The notes under the pieces: generated by a model
What the model was told of the DNA's origin: nothing
What the model saw: only the letters and a program-made list of their open reading frames with translations
Databases searched by the model: none
NCBI RefSeq assembly: GCF_018687735.1
Contig: NZ_CP061304.1
Coordinates: forward strand, 558,001 to 622,000
DNA: 64,000 nt
Source of the DNA: Polynucleobacter sp. MG-5-Ahmo-C2
GTDB lineage: Bacteria > Pseudomonadota > Gammaproteobacteria > Burkholderiales > Burkholderiaceae
Reading direction: 5' to 3'
Shown: one piece after another, positions 1 to 7,984 of the stretch
How positions within the stretch are numbered: position 1 is the first letter of the stretch
Layout of the letters: each line of letters begins with the position of its first letter
Translations under genes and position numbers: made by a program

Positions 1-685
1 ATTGCTCCGCAGTCCAGGAGGAGAGGGAGGACATATTTCCCACTCCAGTGGCGTGCCCAACAATATTGCGGAAGGTTCTGCGTGGTGTCATTGCCATTCC
101 AAGGCACCAGCGTGGCTTAGTTGCCATGTTGATCATATTGGCTATGGTGAGTTTGGGTGGGGCGCTCAGACCATTCTTTAGGTCTTTATGACGCTGTCCC
201 AAAATTTGCAGGTCAAGCGTCAGCACTAAGGCTGAGCACTTCGCAGCTTTGGCGCGTTCAATTAAGCGCTCAATAAAGCCGCGATCTTTCATCACGTAGA
301 GCTGAAACCAAAATGGTTTGGTAGTTCTTTCAGCAACATCTTCGATGGAGCAGATGCTCATCGTAGATAAGCAAAAAGGCACGCCAAATTTTTCCGCTGC
401 TTTAGCAGCCAAGATCTCACCATCGGCGTGTTGCATGCCTGTCAGTCCAGTAGGCGCGAGCGCTACAGGCATCGTCACTTCTTGACCAATCATCGTGGTT
501 TTACTTGTGCGATTCGTCATATCAACAGCCACGCGTTGACGTAACTTTATTTTCTGAAAGTCGGATTCATTGGCGCGATAGGTAGATTCAGTCCAAGAAC
601 CAGAATCTGCATAGTCATAAAACATCTTGGGAGTACGTTTTTTATGGAGTACCCGTAGGTCTTCGATATTGGTAATGATTGCCAC
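1..685 (-). CDS. lldD: L-lactate dehydrogenase (FMN-dependent), N-terminal part
   Basis: The reading frame is open to the window edge, so only about the first 228 residues are present and the C-terminus with the catalytic histidine lies outside. It starts at a GTG at 685, preceded on the minus strand by AGAAGGAT. The product is an FMN-dependent alpha-hydroxy-acid dehydrogenase, which oxidises L-lactate to pyruvate at the inner face of the membrane and passes electrons to the respiratory chain. Visible family features are the N-terminal YDYADSGSWTE segment (about residues 23-33), APTGLTG in the FMN-binding core, and FWFQLYV followed by a TLDLQILGQR strand. The match to Burkholderia-type LldD is strong by eye. 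Other members of the hydroxy-acid oxidase family cannot be formally excluded from the N-terminus alone. Confidence 0.9.
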   Translation of the reverse strand, partial: MAIITNIEDLRVLHKKRTPKMFYDYADSGSWTESTYRANESDFQKIKLRQRVAVDMTNRTSKTTMIGQEVTMPVALAPTGLTGMQHADGEILAAKAAEKFGVPFCLSTMSICSIEDVAERTTKPFWFQLYVMKDRGFIERLIERAKAAKCSALVLTLDLQILGQRHKDLKNGLSAPPKLTIANMINMATKPRWCLGMAMTPRRTFRNIVGHATGVGNMSSLSSWTAEQ

Positions 686-830
686 AATCTATCCTTCTAT
701 TGAATGCCTTATATATGAGGCATTTATCTAATTAAACTCTATCTTAGCAATACCAAGGATTTGTTTCTACAATGCTAGGGTATCCCGCCCTTGGAACCCC
801 ACAATAGCTTACTGTCGACATCCCTTCTGA

Positions 831-1742
831 ATGCCTCAACTCAATCTTGCAACCATCTCTTATTTACTGATTGCGACCGCCTTATGGGCTGGTAATGCGA
901 TTGCAGGGCGTGTATTAGTGGGCAGTGGGGCGGTTTCACCCATTACATTAAGTGCGGTGCGTTGGGGTTTAGCAGCACTGTTATTGCTGCCTTTGGGTTG
1001 GCGTGTCTTTGCTTCTAATAGCGCCTTATGGCAGAACAAGAAGCGTTTTGTCTTGTTGGGTTTGTTTGGTGTCGGAAGCTATAACGTACTTTTGTATCTT
1101 GCACTAGAGACTTCAACGGCGATTAATGTCACCTTGATTGGGGCAAGCATGCCCATTTGGATGCTATTCATTGGCGCAGTTTTTTACCAAACCAAACCGG
1201 ATCTATTGCAGTTAGTTGGCGCAGTTGTTTCGCTGCTGGGCGTTGCGATTGTTTTGACGAGAGGTGATTTATCCACTTTGCTTTCCATGCAAATGGTGCT
1301 TGGCGACTTATTAATTATGTTAGCTACGATTACATGGGCTTTCTACAGTTGGATGTTAAGTCGTCCAGGCTCTAGCACTGAACGACAATGGCCTTGGGCT
1401 CAATTTTTAATGGCGCAGGTTTTTGTTGGTCTATTGTGGACAGGATTCTTTGATGGATTTGAGATTGCTGCGGGACATGCTTATTTAGAGATTAATCTTT
1501 GGACTGCATCCTTGATTTTATTTGTTGCCATCGGCCCTTCATTGATTGCTTATCGTTGCTGGGGTCTTGGTGTCAACGGGGCAGGGCCTACTGTTGCAGC
1601 CTTTTTTGCCAATTTCATTCCTTTATTCACTGCAATCCTTTCTGCTGCGATGCTTGGTGAGCCGCCCCAGTTATTCCATGGTTTGGCATTTGCTTTGATC
1701 GTGACTGGAATTGTGGTTTCCTCGAGAGGAAATAAGCTGTAA
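831..1742 (+). CDS. DMT-superfamily (EamA) transporter
   Basis: The 303-residue protein has about ten hydrophobic segments arranged as two EamA repeats (about residues 8-150 and 155-300). This is the usual size and layout of drug/metabolite exporters of the inner membrane. The first repeat begins with the typical LLIATALWAGNAIAGR helix, and the second ends with a hydrophobic helix and a short basic tail. The substrate cannot be read from sequence; relatives export amino acids, nucleosides or other metabolites. No clear Shine-Dalgarno sequence precedes the ATG at 831. The 145-base gap upstream, shared divergently with lldD, should hold promoters for both genes. Confidence 0.9.
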   Translation: MPQLNLATISYLLIATALWAGNAIAGRVLVGSGAVSPITLSAVRWGLAALLLLPLGWRVFASNSALWQNKKRFVLLGLFGVGSYNVLLYLALETSTAINVTLIGASMPIWMLFIGAVFYQTKPDLLQLVGAVVSLLGVAIVLTRGDLSTLLSMQMVLGDLLIMLATITWAFYSWMLSRPGSSTERQWPWAQFLMAQVFVGLLWTGFFDGFEIAAGHAYLEINLWTASLILFVAIGPSLIAYRCWGLGVNGAGPTVAAFFANFIPLFTAILSAAMLGEPPQLFHGLAFALIVTGIVVSSRGNKL

Positions 1743-1856
1743 AGCCCAGCAAAAGCCTCAAAAAGGCATCTTCATGGGGGTTTTAACAAGATCGCCCAAA
1801 AAAGCGCCTAAATCAGTATCATTTAGGGCTAATCACAGAATCCCTAGGAAATCGCT

Positions 1857-3005
1857 ATGCCAGGCTTACTCCCCAACGTTGATCCAGATGGTTTATTAGA
1901 GTTCTCGGTCGTTTATACCGATCGATCCCTAAATCACATGTCTGAAGAATTCAAGCGTGTGATGGTTGATATTTCAGGAGTGCTGAAAGACGCTTATAAC
2001 GCCAGTTCTGCAGTAATTGTTCCTGGCAGTGGCACTTTCGGTATGGAGGCTGTAGCACGTCAATTTGCCAATAAGCAAAAATGCTTGGTTTTGCGGAATG
2101 GCTGGTTTAGCTATCGCTGGACACAAATTTTTGATCTGGCCAATATTACGAGTGACGTTACAGTGATCAAAGGCCGTCAGTTGGAAGCTTCTACCCAGGG
2201 CGTTTTTGCACCTGCACCGATTGAAGAGGTAGTTGCTTTTATCAAAAAAGAAAAGCCAGCAGTTGTTTTTGCGCCGCATGTTGAAACTTCTGCAGGCATC
2301 ATCCTGCCGGATGACTATCTCAAGGCAGTTGGTGAAGCTGTGCGCTCAGTGAACGGCTTGTTTGTTCTCGATTGCATTGCTTCAGGTGCCATGTGGGTGG
2401 ATATGAAAGCCTGCAATGTGGATGTATTGATTACTGCACCTCAAAAAGGTTGGAGCAGTTCACCATGCTGTGCATTGATCGCCCTTGGTGAGAGAGCTCG
2501 TGAACGTATTGATGCAACACAAAGCAGTAGTTTTTCTATGGATCTCAAAAAATGGTGGCAAATTATGGAGGCTTATGAAAAAGGTGGTCACGTGTACCAC
2601 ACGACTATGCCTACTGATGCATTGAAGATCTTGCGCAACGTCATGAAAGAAACCCAATCTCTTGGCTTTGCGGCACTTAAGGCAAGGCAAGTAGAGTTGG
2701 GTGCCAAAGTGCGTGACTTATTAGTTTCGAAGGGCTATCACTCTGTATCTGCTAAAGGCTTTCAGGCTCCGGGTGTAGTAGTTAGTTACACCAAAGATCC
2801 TGACATCCAATCTGGCAAGAAGTTCATTGCTCTTGGCTTGCAAACTGCTGCGGGCGTGCCTTTGCAGTGCGATGAAAGGCCGGACTTCCGTACGTTCCGT
2901 ATTGGCTTATTTGGCTTGGAGAAGTTGGCCAACGTAGATCGGACAGTAGGTCATCTCGAAGCAGCGTTAGAAAAAATTACTGAGGCAGAAGCTCAGCCTG
3001 CGTAA
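1857..3005 (+). CDS. PLP-dependent class V aminotransferase (alanine-glyoxylate aminotransferase-like)
   Basis: The 382-residue protein has the fold-type I layout of the class V family (serine-glyoxylate, alanine-glyoxylate and 2-aminoethylphosphonate aminotransferases). The motif PGSGTFGMEAVARQ (residues 56-69) matches the phosphate-binding turn. LDCIASGA holds the cofactor-ring aspartate D172. K197 in TAPQKGWS is the expected Schiff-base lysine. Near the C-terminus, FRIGLFG carries the substrate-carboxylate arginine typical of the family. It probably moves an amino group onto glyoxylate or pyruvate in the cytoplasm, but the donor is not determinable. AGGA lies upstream of the ATG with about 8 bases of spacing. 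It is followed by a strong terminator at 3026. Confidence 0.88.
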   Translation: MPGLLPNVDPDGLLEFSVVYTDRSLNHMSEEFKRVMVDISGVLKDAYNASSAVIVPGSGTFGMEAVARQFANKQKCLVLRNGWFSYRWTQIFDLANITSDVTVIKGRQLEASTQGVFAPAPIEEVVAFIKKEKPAVVFAPHVETSAGIILPDDYLKAVGEAVRSVNGLFVLDCIASGAMWVDMKACNVDVLITAPQKGWSSSPCCALIALGERARERIDATQSSSFSMDLKKWWQIMEAYEKGGHVYHTTMPTDALKILRNVMKETQSLGFAALKARQVELGAKVRDLLVSKGYHSVSAKGFQAPGVVVSYTKDPDIQSGKKFIALGLQTAAGVPLQCDERPDFRTFRIGLFGLEKLANVDRTVGHLEAALEKITEAEAQPA

Positions 3006-3025
3006 TCCCTTGTTCTAGAGAAAAT

Positions 3026-3053
3026 AAAGGCCATCTGATGATGGCCTTTTTCT
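3026..3053 (+). terminator. Rho-independent terminator after the aminotransferase gene
   Basis: A 10-bp perfect stem (3026-3035 with 3040-3049) closes a 4-base loop. The 3' arm runs straight into a T-rich stretch ending near 3055. It sits 20 bases past the aminotransferase stop codon. Confidence 0.9.
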
Positions 3054-3125
3054 TTACAAAATAAAGTATTCATGACCAATATTTAAGTATTATTGAAGCA
3101 TCCACAAACCATCTTGGAGAATCTG

Positions 3126-3356
3126 ATGATTTCTCGTCTTGCCCACCTTAGCGTGGCCACCTTTATTTCCTTAGCCATTGGCATTTCTCCTATTTCAGTG
3201 ATGGCTGCTGATCCAGTTCCTGCAACAGCCCCAGCCGCTTCTCCAGCAGCAAGCTCAGAAGAGAAGGTGGTCGAGAAGAAAGTGAAGAAGGAAAAGAAAG
3301 CTGAGAAAAAAGTGAAAAAGAAATCGAAGAAGAAAGCTAAGGTAGTCACTCAGTAA
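3126..3356 (+). CDS. Small exported Lys/Ala-rich protein
   Basis: A 76-residue protein is predicted from the ATG at 3126. I chose it over the in-frame ATG at 3093 because GGAGA (3116-3120) sits 5 bases upstream and because it gives a clean signal peptide. Residues 1-27 form a Sec-type signal with a probable cleavage after VMAA. A Pro/Ala/Ser-rich stretch follows, then a tail that is almost entirely Lys, Glu and Val (KKVKKEKKAEKK-type). No enzymatic domain is visible. The very basic tail could bind nucleic acid, lipopolysaccharide or peptidoglycan, but that is a guess from charge. Similar short Lys-rich exported proteins are usually listed as hypothetical in related bacteria. The Lys codons make the opposite strand look open as well; that frame is a shadow. 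Confidence 0.7.
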   Translation: MISRLAHLSVATFISLAIGISPISVMAADPVPATAPAASPAASSEEKVVEKKVKKEKKAEKKVKKKSKKKAKVVTQ

Positions 3357-3367
3357 CACCACACCCA

Positions 3368-3383
3368 CCCCTTAATGAAGGGG
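3368..3383. terminator. Short inverted repeat between convergent genes
   Basis: A 6-bp stem, CCCCTT/AAGGGG, with a 4-base loop lies between the stop of the small basic protein and the stop of the convergent DMT gene, overlapping the latter. No long T-run follows on either strand, so it is at best a weak bidirectional terminator. Confidence 0.35.
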
Positions 3384-4349
3384 TTCGGCACCATCAAAGT
3401 CATTGAGTTCACTTGAGCTCGGTGGCTTTTTTCTTGGGCCATCATTACGCACTAATAGCCACATCGCAAAGATCACCAAACTCATGCCGCAAATTTGAAT
3501 CCAGGTAACGGGTTCTGACAAAATAAAATAGCCCAAAAAGATCGTTGATACCGGACCCAATATTCCGGCCTGGGCTACCAAGGGCGAGCCAATGCGATTA
3601 ATAGCAATCATAATGAGCAGCATCGGAATTACCGTGCACAAGCTTGCGTTTAAGAGGCTCAACCAGTAAATCCCTTGGGCTTGCTCGAAGATAGCGCTTG
3701 GGTTGTAGAGGGATGACTGTATGAAGCTAAGGACCGCAGAGGCGGTGCTTGCATAGACCACTAGCCGAACGCTACCAATGCGCTGAACCATTTCTCCCGA
3801 GCCAATCATATAGGTCGCATAGGAGCAGGCGCTAGCAAATACTAAAGCCATCCCAAGCCATGCGCTAATACCAGTGGAGCTAGCATCCTGAATAAAAACA
3901 ATGAATACACCAAGGTAGCCCACTACTAGTGCATACCATTGCAAACGGGAAATGATCTTCTGCAATACAAAGTATGAGATAACGAGCACGATGGTTGGGG
4001 TGAGATACAGCACGATTCGCTCAAGGCCAACGGATATATATTGCAGCCCTAGAAAATCTAAATAGCTCGATAGAAAGTATCCTAGAAATCCTAAGAAAAA
4101 TAATTTGAACCGATCGGACCAAGTGAGTGGGCTCATTGCTTTCCTTCGCGATTCCCACCAGTAGATTGCCCAAAACATCGGCAGCGCCATCAACATGCGT
4201 AAAGCTAAAAGCGTTTCTGCATTGGCGCCATAGCCAAAGGCAAGTTTAACGAGGATGGCTTTTCCGGAAAAGAGCATCGAGCCTACTCCGGCCATCAAGA
4301 TGCCATAGAGGTAGTGACGTTGATGGTGCGCTGCGCTTACTGATTGCAT
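3372..4349 (-). CDS. DMT-superfamily (EamA) transporter
   Basis: The 325-residue polytopic protein has two EamA repeats and about ten hydrophobic helices, a typical length for this exporter superfamily. The second repeat contains the usual late signature (SPLVAQAGILGPVSTIFLGY, then an acidic SEPVTW element), and the C-terminus is a charged cytoplasmic tail. It is only distantly similar in sequence to the other DMT protein at 831, so it is not a recent copy. It begins 6 bases after the nnrD stop codon on the same strand, so the two are probably cotranscribed. The link to metabolite repair is unclear, and the exported substrate is unknown. Confidence 0.9.
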   Translation of the reverse strand: MQSVSAAHHQRHYLYGILMAGVGSMLFSGKAILVKLAFGYGANAETLLALRMLMALPMFWAIYWWESRRKAMSPLTWSDRFKLFFLGFLGYFLSSYLDFLGLQYISVGLERIVLYLTPTIVLVISYFVLQKIISRLQWYALVVGYLGVFIVFIQDASSTGISAWLGMALVFASACSYATYMIGSGEMVQRIGSVRLVVYASTASAVLSFIQSSLYNPSAIFEQAQGIYWLSLLNASLCTVIPMLLIMIAINRIGSPLVAQAGILGPVSTIFLGYFILSEPVTWIQICGMSLVIFAMWLLVRNDGPRKKPPSSSELNDFDGAEPLH

Positions 4350-4355
4350 AAGACT

Positions 4356-5231
4356 TTATAACAGCTTATTGAGCAAGCTTCTCATCTCTAGGATGGTTTC
4401 GGAGGGGGTTAAGCCAATGGGACCAATACCCTTGCTGACTAAGCTATCAGCTGCAGCTGCATGGAGTTGCACAGCAAGACTAGTAGATTGCCATAAGTTC
4501 AGTTGGTGGCGAATGCCTTGGGCTGTAATTGCAGCAATACTTCCCGTCAGAATATCTCCCATACCTCCAGTACCCATGCCAGGATTGCCTTCCTCACACT
4601 GTAGGGCGGAGTGTTGGGGCGAGCTGATCAAAGTATGTTGACCCTTTAAGATAGCAATGGATTGTGTGAGTGCGATCAATTGCTCTAGGGCGGAAAAGCG
4701 ATCAGCTTGAACATCCTCTGCGCTGATGCCTAGTATTTTGGCTGCTTCACCTGGATGTGGTGTGAGTACAGTTTGCCCAGGAAATTGTTGATTCCGCTGT
4801 TGTAATAGTGCTAAAAGGTCTTTGGATTCTGCAATGAGATTGAGCGCATCTGCATCAATGATGAGGGGTGCATTAGGGTAGTGAAGCACGGCGTTGAGCC
4901 ACGTAGACGCAAGTTCAGATTTACCAAGTCCTGGACCAATCGCAATCACATCGGGCTGAGCATCTATTAAGGCCGTATCAGCCTTTTGATGCGCTAATCG
5001 AATCATTAGCTCTGGAGTATCAATGCAGGCATGCGCAGATGCGGGATCGAGTATTTCCAAAATCGTCCAGCCTGCACCGAGATGAAGGCAGGCATTTCCG
5101 GCAAGTAATAGGGCGCCTGCCATTCCAGGTGCGCCACCGATTAACAGGGTTTTTCCAGCATTGCCTTTATGTTCATTAGCCCCGCGCCTTAAACGCTTGG
5201 CTAGCTCGAATGTTGCCAGTGGTGAGATCAT
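4356..5231 (-). CDS. nnrD: ADP-dependent NAD(P)H-hydrate dehydratase
   Basis: This 291-residue protein is the C-terminal (YjeF-C, ribokinase-like) half of the metabolite-repair enzyme that dehydrates S-NAD(P)HX back to NAD(P)H using ADP. Motifs seen in order are GGAPGMAGAL near residue 33, GPGLGKSE, DADALNLIA, TPHPGEAAKILG and GNPGMGTGGMGDILTG near the C-terminus. The last carries the catalytic aspartate and nucleotide loop. The epimerase domain (NnrE) found fused in E. coli is absent, so a separate nnrE is expected elsewhere. The start at 5231 has an AGGAG-like element about 10 bases upstream. The gene is followed 6 bases later by a DMT transporter gene. Confidence 0.92.
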   Translation of the reverse strand: MISPLATFELAKRLRRGANEHKGNAGKTLLIGGAPGMAGALLLAGNACLHLGAGWTILEILDPASAHACIDTPELMIRLAHQKADTALIDAQPDVIAIGPGLGKSELASTWLNAVLHYPNAPLIIDADALNLIAESKDLLALLQQRNQQFPGQTVLTPHPGEAAKILGISAEDVQADRFSALEQLIALTQSIAILKGQHTLISSPQHSALQCEEGNPGMGTGGMGDILTGSIAAITAQGIRHQLNLWQSTSLAVQLHAAAADSLVSKGIGPIGLTPSETILEMRSLLNKLL

Positions 5232-5289
5232 CCCAATAGTATCGCTCCTATTTCCTGAACTTAGAGGCGGATTGATGAGGATCGATTTT

Positions 5290-6096
5290 TTAATCCGCTA
5301 CTTTTGCGCCTTGAATATTGTGACGCTGCATGACATTAGCTACAAATCCAGATTGCTTTAGCTGGGTAATCACTTCGCTTAAGTAGGTAATGGTAATTTC
5401 AAAATTGGGCCTTGCTTTTGGAATACCAATCGCTTGGTCAATGACCATGAAACGTCCTGGCAACATACGCAATCCTTCATAACGTCTCGCATCACTTTCT
5501 AGCTGTTGCTTTACGCCAGCGGCAACATTACCCTTGCCAGACATAAAGTCATCGACTACGGTTTGTGAGCTAGCGGCTCGTAGTAGAGTCGCATGCTGTA
5601 TTTCTCGCGTAAGGTAGAGGTCATAAGCACTACCTTTGCCAACGACGATTTCACTACCAGCCATATCTACCTCCTCATTGCTCTTGAAAGGGGAGGAGGT
5701 TTTAACCATATAGGCGCCTTCAATTTGGATATAGGCCGGGGTATAGCTGATATCAGCACCACGAACTGGATCGATCGCCACAAACACAAGATCAATGTCA
5801 CCACTTTTGACACCATCTACGGTTGCGCTAGCGGTTTTAAAGGGTATTAGTTGCACTGGTAGATTAATGCGTTGGCCAATTTCGTGAGCGATATCAATAG
5901 TGATGCCACTGAGTTTTTTAGTGACAACATCTTCATAGGCTAAAACAGGATTACCTAAGTTAATTCCAACACGTAAGGTTCCGGTTGGTGCAAATGATTT
6001 GAGGGGGCTAGGGTCAATCGTTTTCATCGCTTGATAGGGTTGACTAAATGTCACCTGTGTAATAGAGAGTAAGACACAGCAGAGGAAGTATTTCAT
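5290..6096 (-). CDS. Periplasmic amino-acid-type ABC transporter binding protein
   Basis: The 268-residue protein has a signal peptide (residues 1-18, cleavage near TFSQ) followed by a bacterial extracellular solute-binding family 3 domain. Landmarks are LRVGINLGNPVL at the start of lobe 1, the GITIDIAHEIG helix, the ligand-contact stretch SGDIDLVFVAIDPVRG, and a hinge return through VVGKGSAYDLYL. The family binds polar amino acids or similar small organic acids in the periplasm. No permease or ATPase gene is adjacent, so the partner transporter is unlinked or the protein acts as a sensor. The usual arginine that clamps the ligand carboxylate is probably in DPVRGADISY. Its start lies just past the terminator of the upstream small gene. 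Confidence 0.85.
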   Translation of the reverse strand: MKYFLCCVLLSITQVTFSQPYQAMKTIDPSPLKSFAPTGTLRVGINLGNPVLAYEDVVTKKLSGITIDIAHEIGQRINLPVQLIPFKTASATVDGVKSGDIDLVFVAIDPVRGADISYTPAYIQIEGAYMVKTSSPFKSNEEVDMAGSEIVVGKGSAYDLYLTREIQHATLLRAASSQTVVDDFMSGKGNVAAGVKQQLESDARRYEGLRMLPGRFMVIDQAIGIPKARPNFEITITYLSEVITQLKQSGFVANVMQRHNIQGAKVAD

Positions 6097-6110
6097 ATGA
6101 GAGCCGGGAT

Positions 6111-6136
6111 AAAAAAACCGCGGCGGACCGCGGTTT
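6111..6136 (-). terminator. Rho-independent terminator of the small membrane protein gene
   Basis: A 9-bp GC-rich stem (6115-6123 with 6128-6136) with a 4-base loop is followed on the minus strand by a run of seven T. It lies 20 bases beyond the stop codon of the gene at 6156-6359. Confidence 0.92.
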
Positions 6137-6155
6137 CATTTAATTGCAGAAAAAC

Positions 6156-6359
6156 TTATTTCTTCGCATCTGCTGCTGGAGCTGCGGCCGGTGCCTCTGG
6201 AGCTGCTGCAGGAGCATCTTTCTTTGCTTCTTCAGCATGAGTAGCTTCAGCGCCATGCTTTTCGCCGCCCATATCAATATTGCCGTCGCCTTTGAGGAGT
6301 AAATAGGCGGTGGCACCAACTAATACCAGTACCATGATGATGATTGAACGGTTACTCAT
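6156..6359 (-). CDS. Small membrane-anchored Ala/Pro-rich protein
   Basis: The 67-residue protein has one transmembrane or uncleaved signal-anchor helix (about residues 5-23). A short polar stretch with several His and Glu residues follows, then an Ala/Pro-rich tail (APEAPAAAPA type) ending in lysines. The tail resembles an extended periplasmic linker. The function is unknown. A good Shine-Dalgarno sequence, GAAGGA, precedes the ATG, and its own terminator follows, so it is a real single-gene transcription unit. Proteins of this style are common and uncharacterised in the genus-level relatives I can recall. Confidence 0.7.
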   Translation of the reverse strand: MSNRSIIIMVLVLVGATAYLLLKGDGNIDMGGEKHGAEATHAEEAKKDAPAAAPEAPAAAPAADAKK

Positions 6360-6557
6360 TGCTTTTCCTTCGGTTTGGTTGAAATTGAGCCAATATTAAC
6401 CCTTGTTGAAGCCGGGGTAAATCCCAACTAGCCCTAGGGGTGACTTAGCAGCGTTCATTTAGGTATTAACACTAAGTTTTTCGCAAGGTGTTGCGGTCAT
6501 ATGTTTGCAAAACGTGAGGGGTAATATGCATTTGATACTGATATCAAAGGGAAAAAT

Positions 6558-7415
6558 ATGAGCCCAAAGCTCCCCGTTAATGATGCCCAGACCATTACGA
6601 ATTTTTTGAGTCTTGAGCCACATCAAATTTCTGAAGAAAGCTCAGAGGAGTCATATAAGCTTGCGTTTGATGACGAAGCCTTTTTGGCTCGCCGAGAGAC
6701 CATCGGAATTCGCTTCGAGCTTGAGCTTTTAAAGCCAGAAATTCTACTGAATGAGCATGGCATTGATCACACCATCACAGTCTTCGGATCAACACGTTTT
6801 GTTAGCCGTGATCAGGCGCTCGAGATGGAAAAGAATGCGCAGACTGTTGATGAACAGGTCAAAGCTAATCGGACCTTGCTCCATAGCCACTATTATGAAT
6901 CTGCACGTCAGTTTGGCAATGTGGTTGCTCACTACAACAGAACTCAAGATGAAGCTTCTAACAAGCTGCACATTTGTACTGGTGGCGGTCCTGGCATTAT
7001 GGAGGCAGCCAATCGTGGCGCCTTTGAGGCGGGGGATCTAACCATCGGGTTTAATATTAGCCTGCCAAGAGAGCAGCATCCCAACCCATACATTAGCCCT
7101 GGTTTAAGTTTTCGGTTTCACTACTTTGCCTTACGCAAGATGCATTTCATGTTGCGAGCAAGAGCAATCGTTGCGTTTCCCGGGGGCTTTGGTTCGTTTG
7201 ATGAGCTCTTCGAAGTGCTTACCTTGATGCAGACCAAAAAGGTGACACGCTTTCCGGTGATTCTAGTCGGCAAAGAGTTTTGGACTGGCATGGTGAAGTT
7301 CCAGGAGATGATCGAGTTTGGTGTGATTGATGAAGAGGATATGAAGGTCATTCATTTTGTAGAGACGGCAGAAGAAGCCTGGGGAGTAATCAAAAATCAC
7401 TATCAATTAGCTTAA
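6558..7415 (+). CDS. LOG-family nucleotide hydrolase-like protein (TIGR00730)
   Basis: The 285-residue protein has a Rossmann-type LOG domain in its C-terminal two thirds. GGGPGIMEA (residues 142-150) and PGGFGSFDE (208-216) are the family's two signature motifs. They build the active site that in LOG enzymes hydrolyses nucleoside 5'-monophosphates to base and ribose phosphate. Compared with short LOG proteins of about 190 residues it has an extra N-terminal region of about 70 residues, as in the larger bacterial subfamily related to PpnN. The real substrate may be AMP, another nucleotide or an unknown metabolite. AAAGGGA lies upstream of the ATG. Confidence 0.87.
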   Translation: MSPKLPVNDAQTITNFLSLEPHQISEESSEESYKLAFDDEAFLARRETIGIRFELELLKPEILLNEHGIDHTITVFGSTRFVSRDQALEMEKNAQTVDEQVKANRTLLHSHYYESARQFGNVVAHYNRTQDEASNKLHICTGGGPGIMEAANRGAFEAGDLTIGFNISLPREQHPNPYISPGLSFRFHYFALRKMHFMLRARAIVAFPGGFGSFDELFEVLTLMQTKKVTRFPVILVGKEFWTGMVKFQEMIEFGVIDEEDMKVIHFVETAEEAWGVIKNHYQLA

Positions 7416-7468
7416 GGAAAGCTTTCATCGCCTGGTTACTTCGCCTGTAAAATAAATAAAGCCCTATC

Positions 7469-7981
7469 ATGACACCACAAGACGCCAGCATCGCCACCTC
7501 TCTAGATCTCCCCAGCTACTTTCTGGGTACCATCATGCTTTTGCTGGTGATGATCTTCCATGGCCTAATCGTGCTGCAAATTGCTAAGCGGTATGAAGTT
7601 AAATCTTTTTTATATTTAGCGGAAAAGAAATACTCTGAGGTTACGCTATGCTTTTATATTAGTGTTTTCTGTTTATTTCTAACTCATATCGCTGAAATTA
7701 TTCTTTGGGGTATTGCGCTTTATGCTTTAAAACTGCTCCCCAACTTAGGTCAAAGTATTTTATTTAGTGGTAGCACCTACACAGCCATGGGGTTTATGGA
7801 AGACATCTTGCCTGACGGCTGGAAAATGTTGGCAGTAATTATCGCCTTCTCCGGAATGTTTGCTTTTGCTTGGACTGCTTCAGTGATGATCTCCATGACG
7901 AAAAATTTTCGCCAGGCCTATACCAAGCGCCACATGGAAAAACTGAATATTGCCTCCGAAATTATTGATCGATTTAAATAG
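7469..7981 (+). CDS. Ion-channel-like membrane protein with degenerate pore
   Basis: The 170-residue protein has an N-terminal hydrophobic segment (about 17-38), a second at 62-88, a re-entrant-looking stretch around 98-112 and a final helix at 120-143. This spacing fits the two-helix-plus-pore-loop layout of Ion_trans_2 potassium channels. The pore loop reads SGSTYTAMGFMED where a potassium filter would read TVGYGD. The glycine-tyrosine-glycine signature is therefore missing, and conductance or selectivity must differ if it is a channel at all. The gene ends 3 bases before the flavoprotein gene and is probably cotranscribed with it. Confidence 0.6.
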   Translation: MTPQDASIATSLDLPSYFLGTIMLLLVMIFHGLIVLQIAKRYEVKSFLYLAEKKYSEVTLCFYISVFCLFLTHIAEIILWGIALYALKLLPNLGQSILFSGSTYTAMGFMEDILPDGWKMLAVIIAFSGMFAFAWTASVMISMTKNFRQAYTKRHMEKLNIASEIIDRFK

Positions 7982-7984
7982 AGC

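Noticed and set aside
1711..1899. 62-residue frame between the DMT and aminotransferase genes
   Set aside because: It overlaps both neighbours, lacks a Shine-Dalgarno sequence and has no recognisable domain.
3083..3349. Long open frame opposite the small Lys-rich protein gene
   Set aside because: It is the complement of Lys/Glu codons, giving a Phe-rich protein with no start signal. The plus strand has the signal peptide and Shine-Dalgarno sequence.
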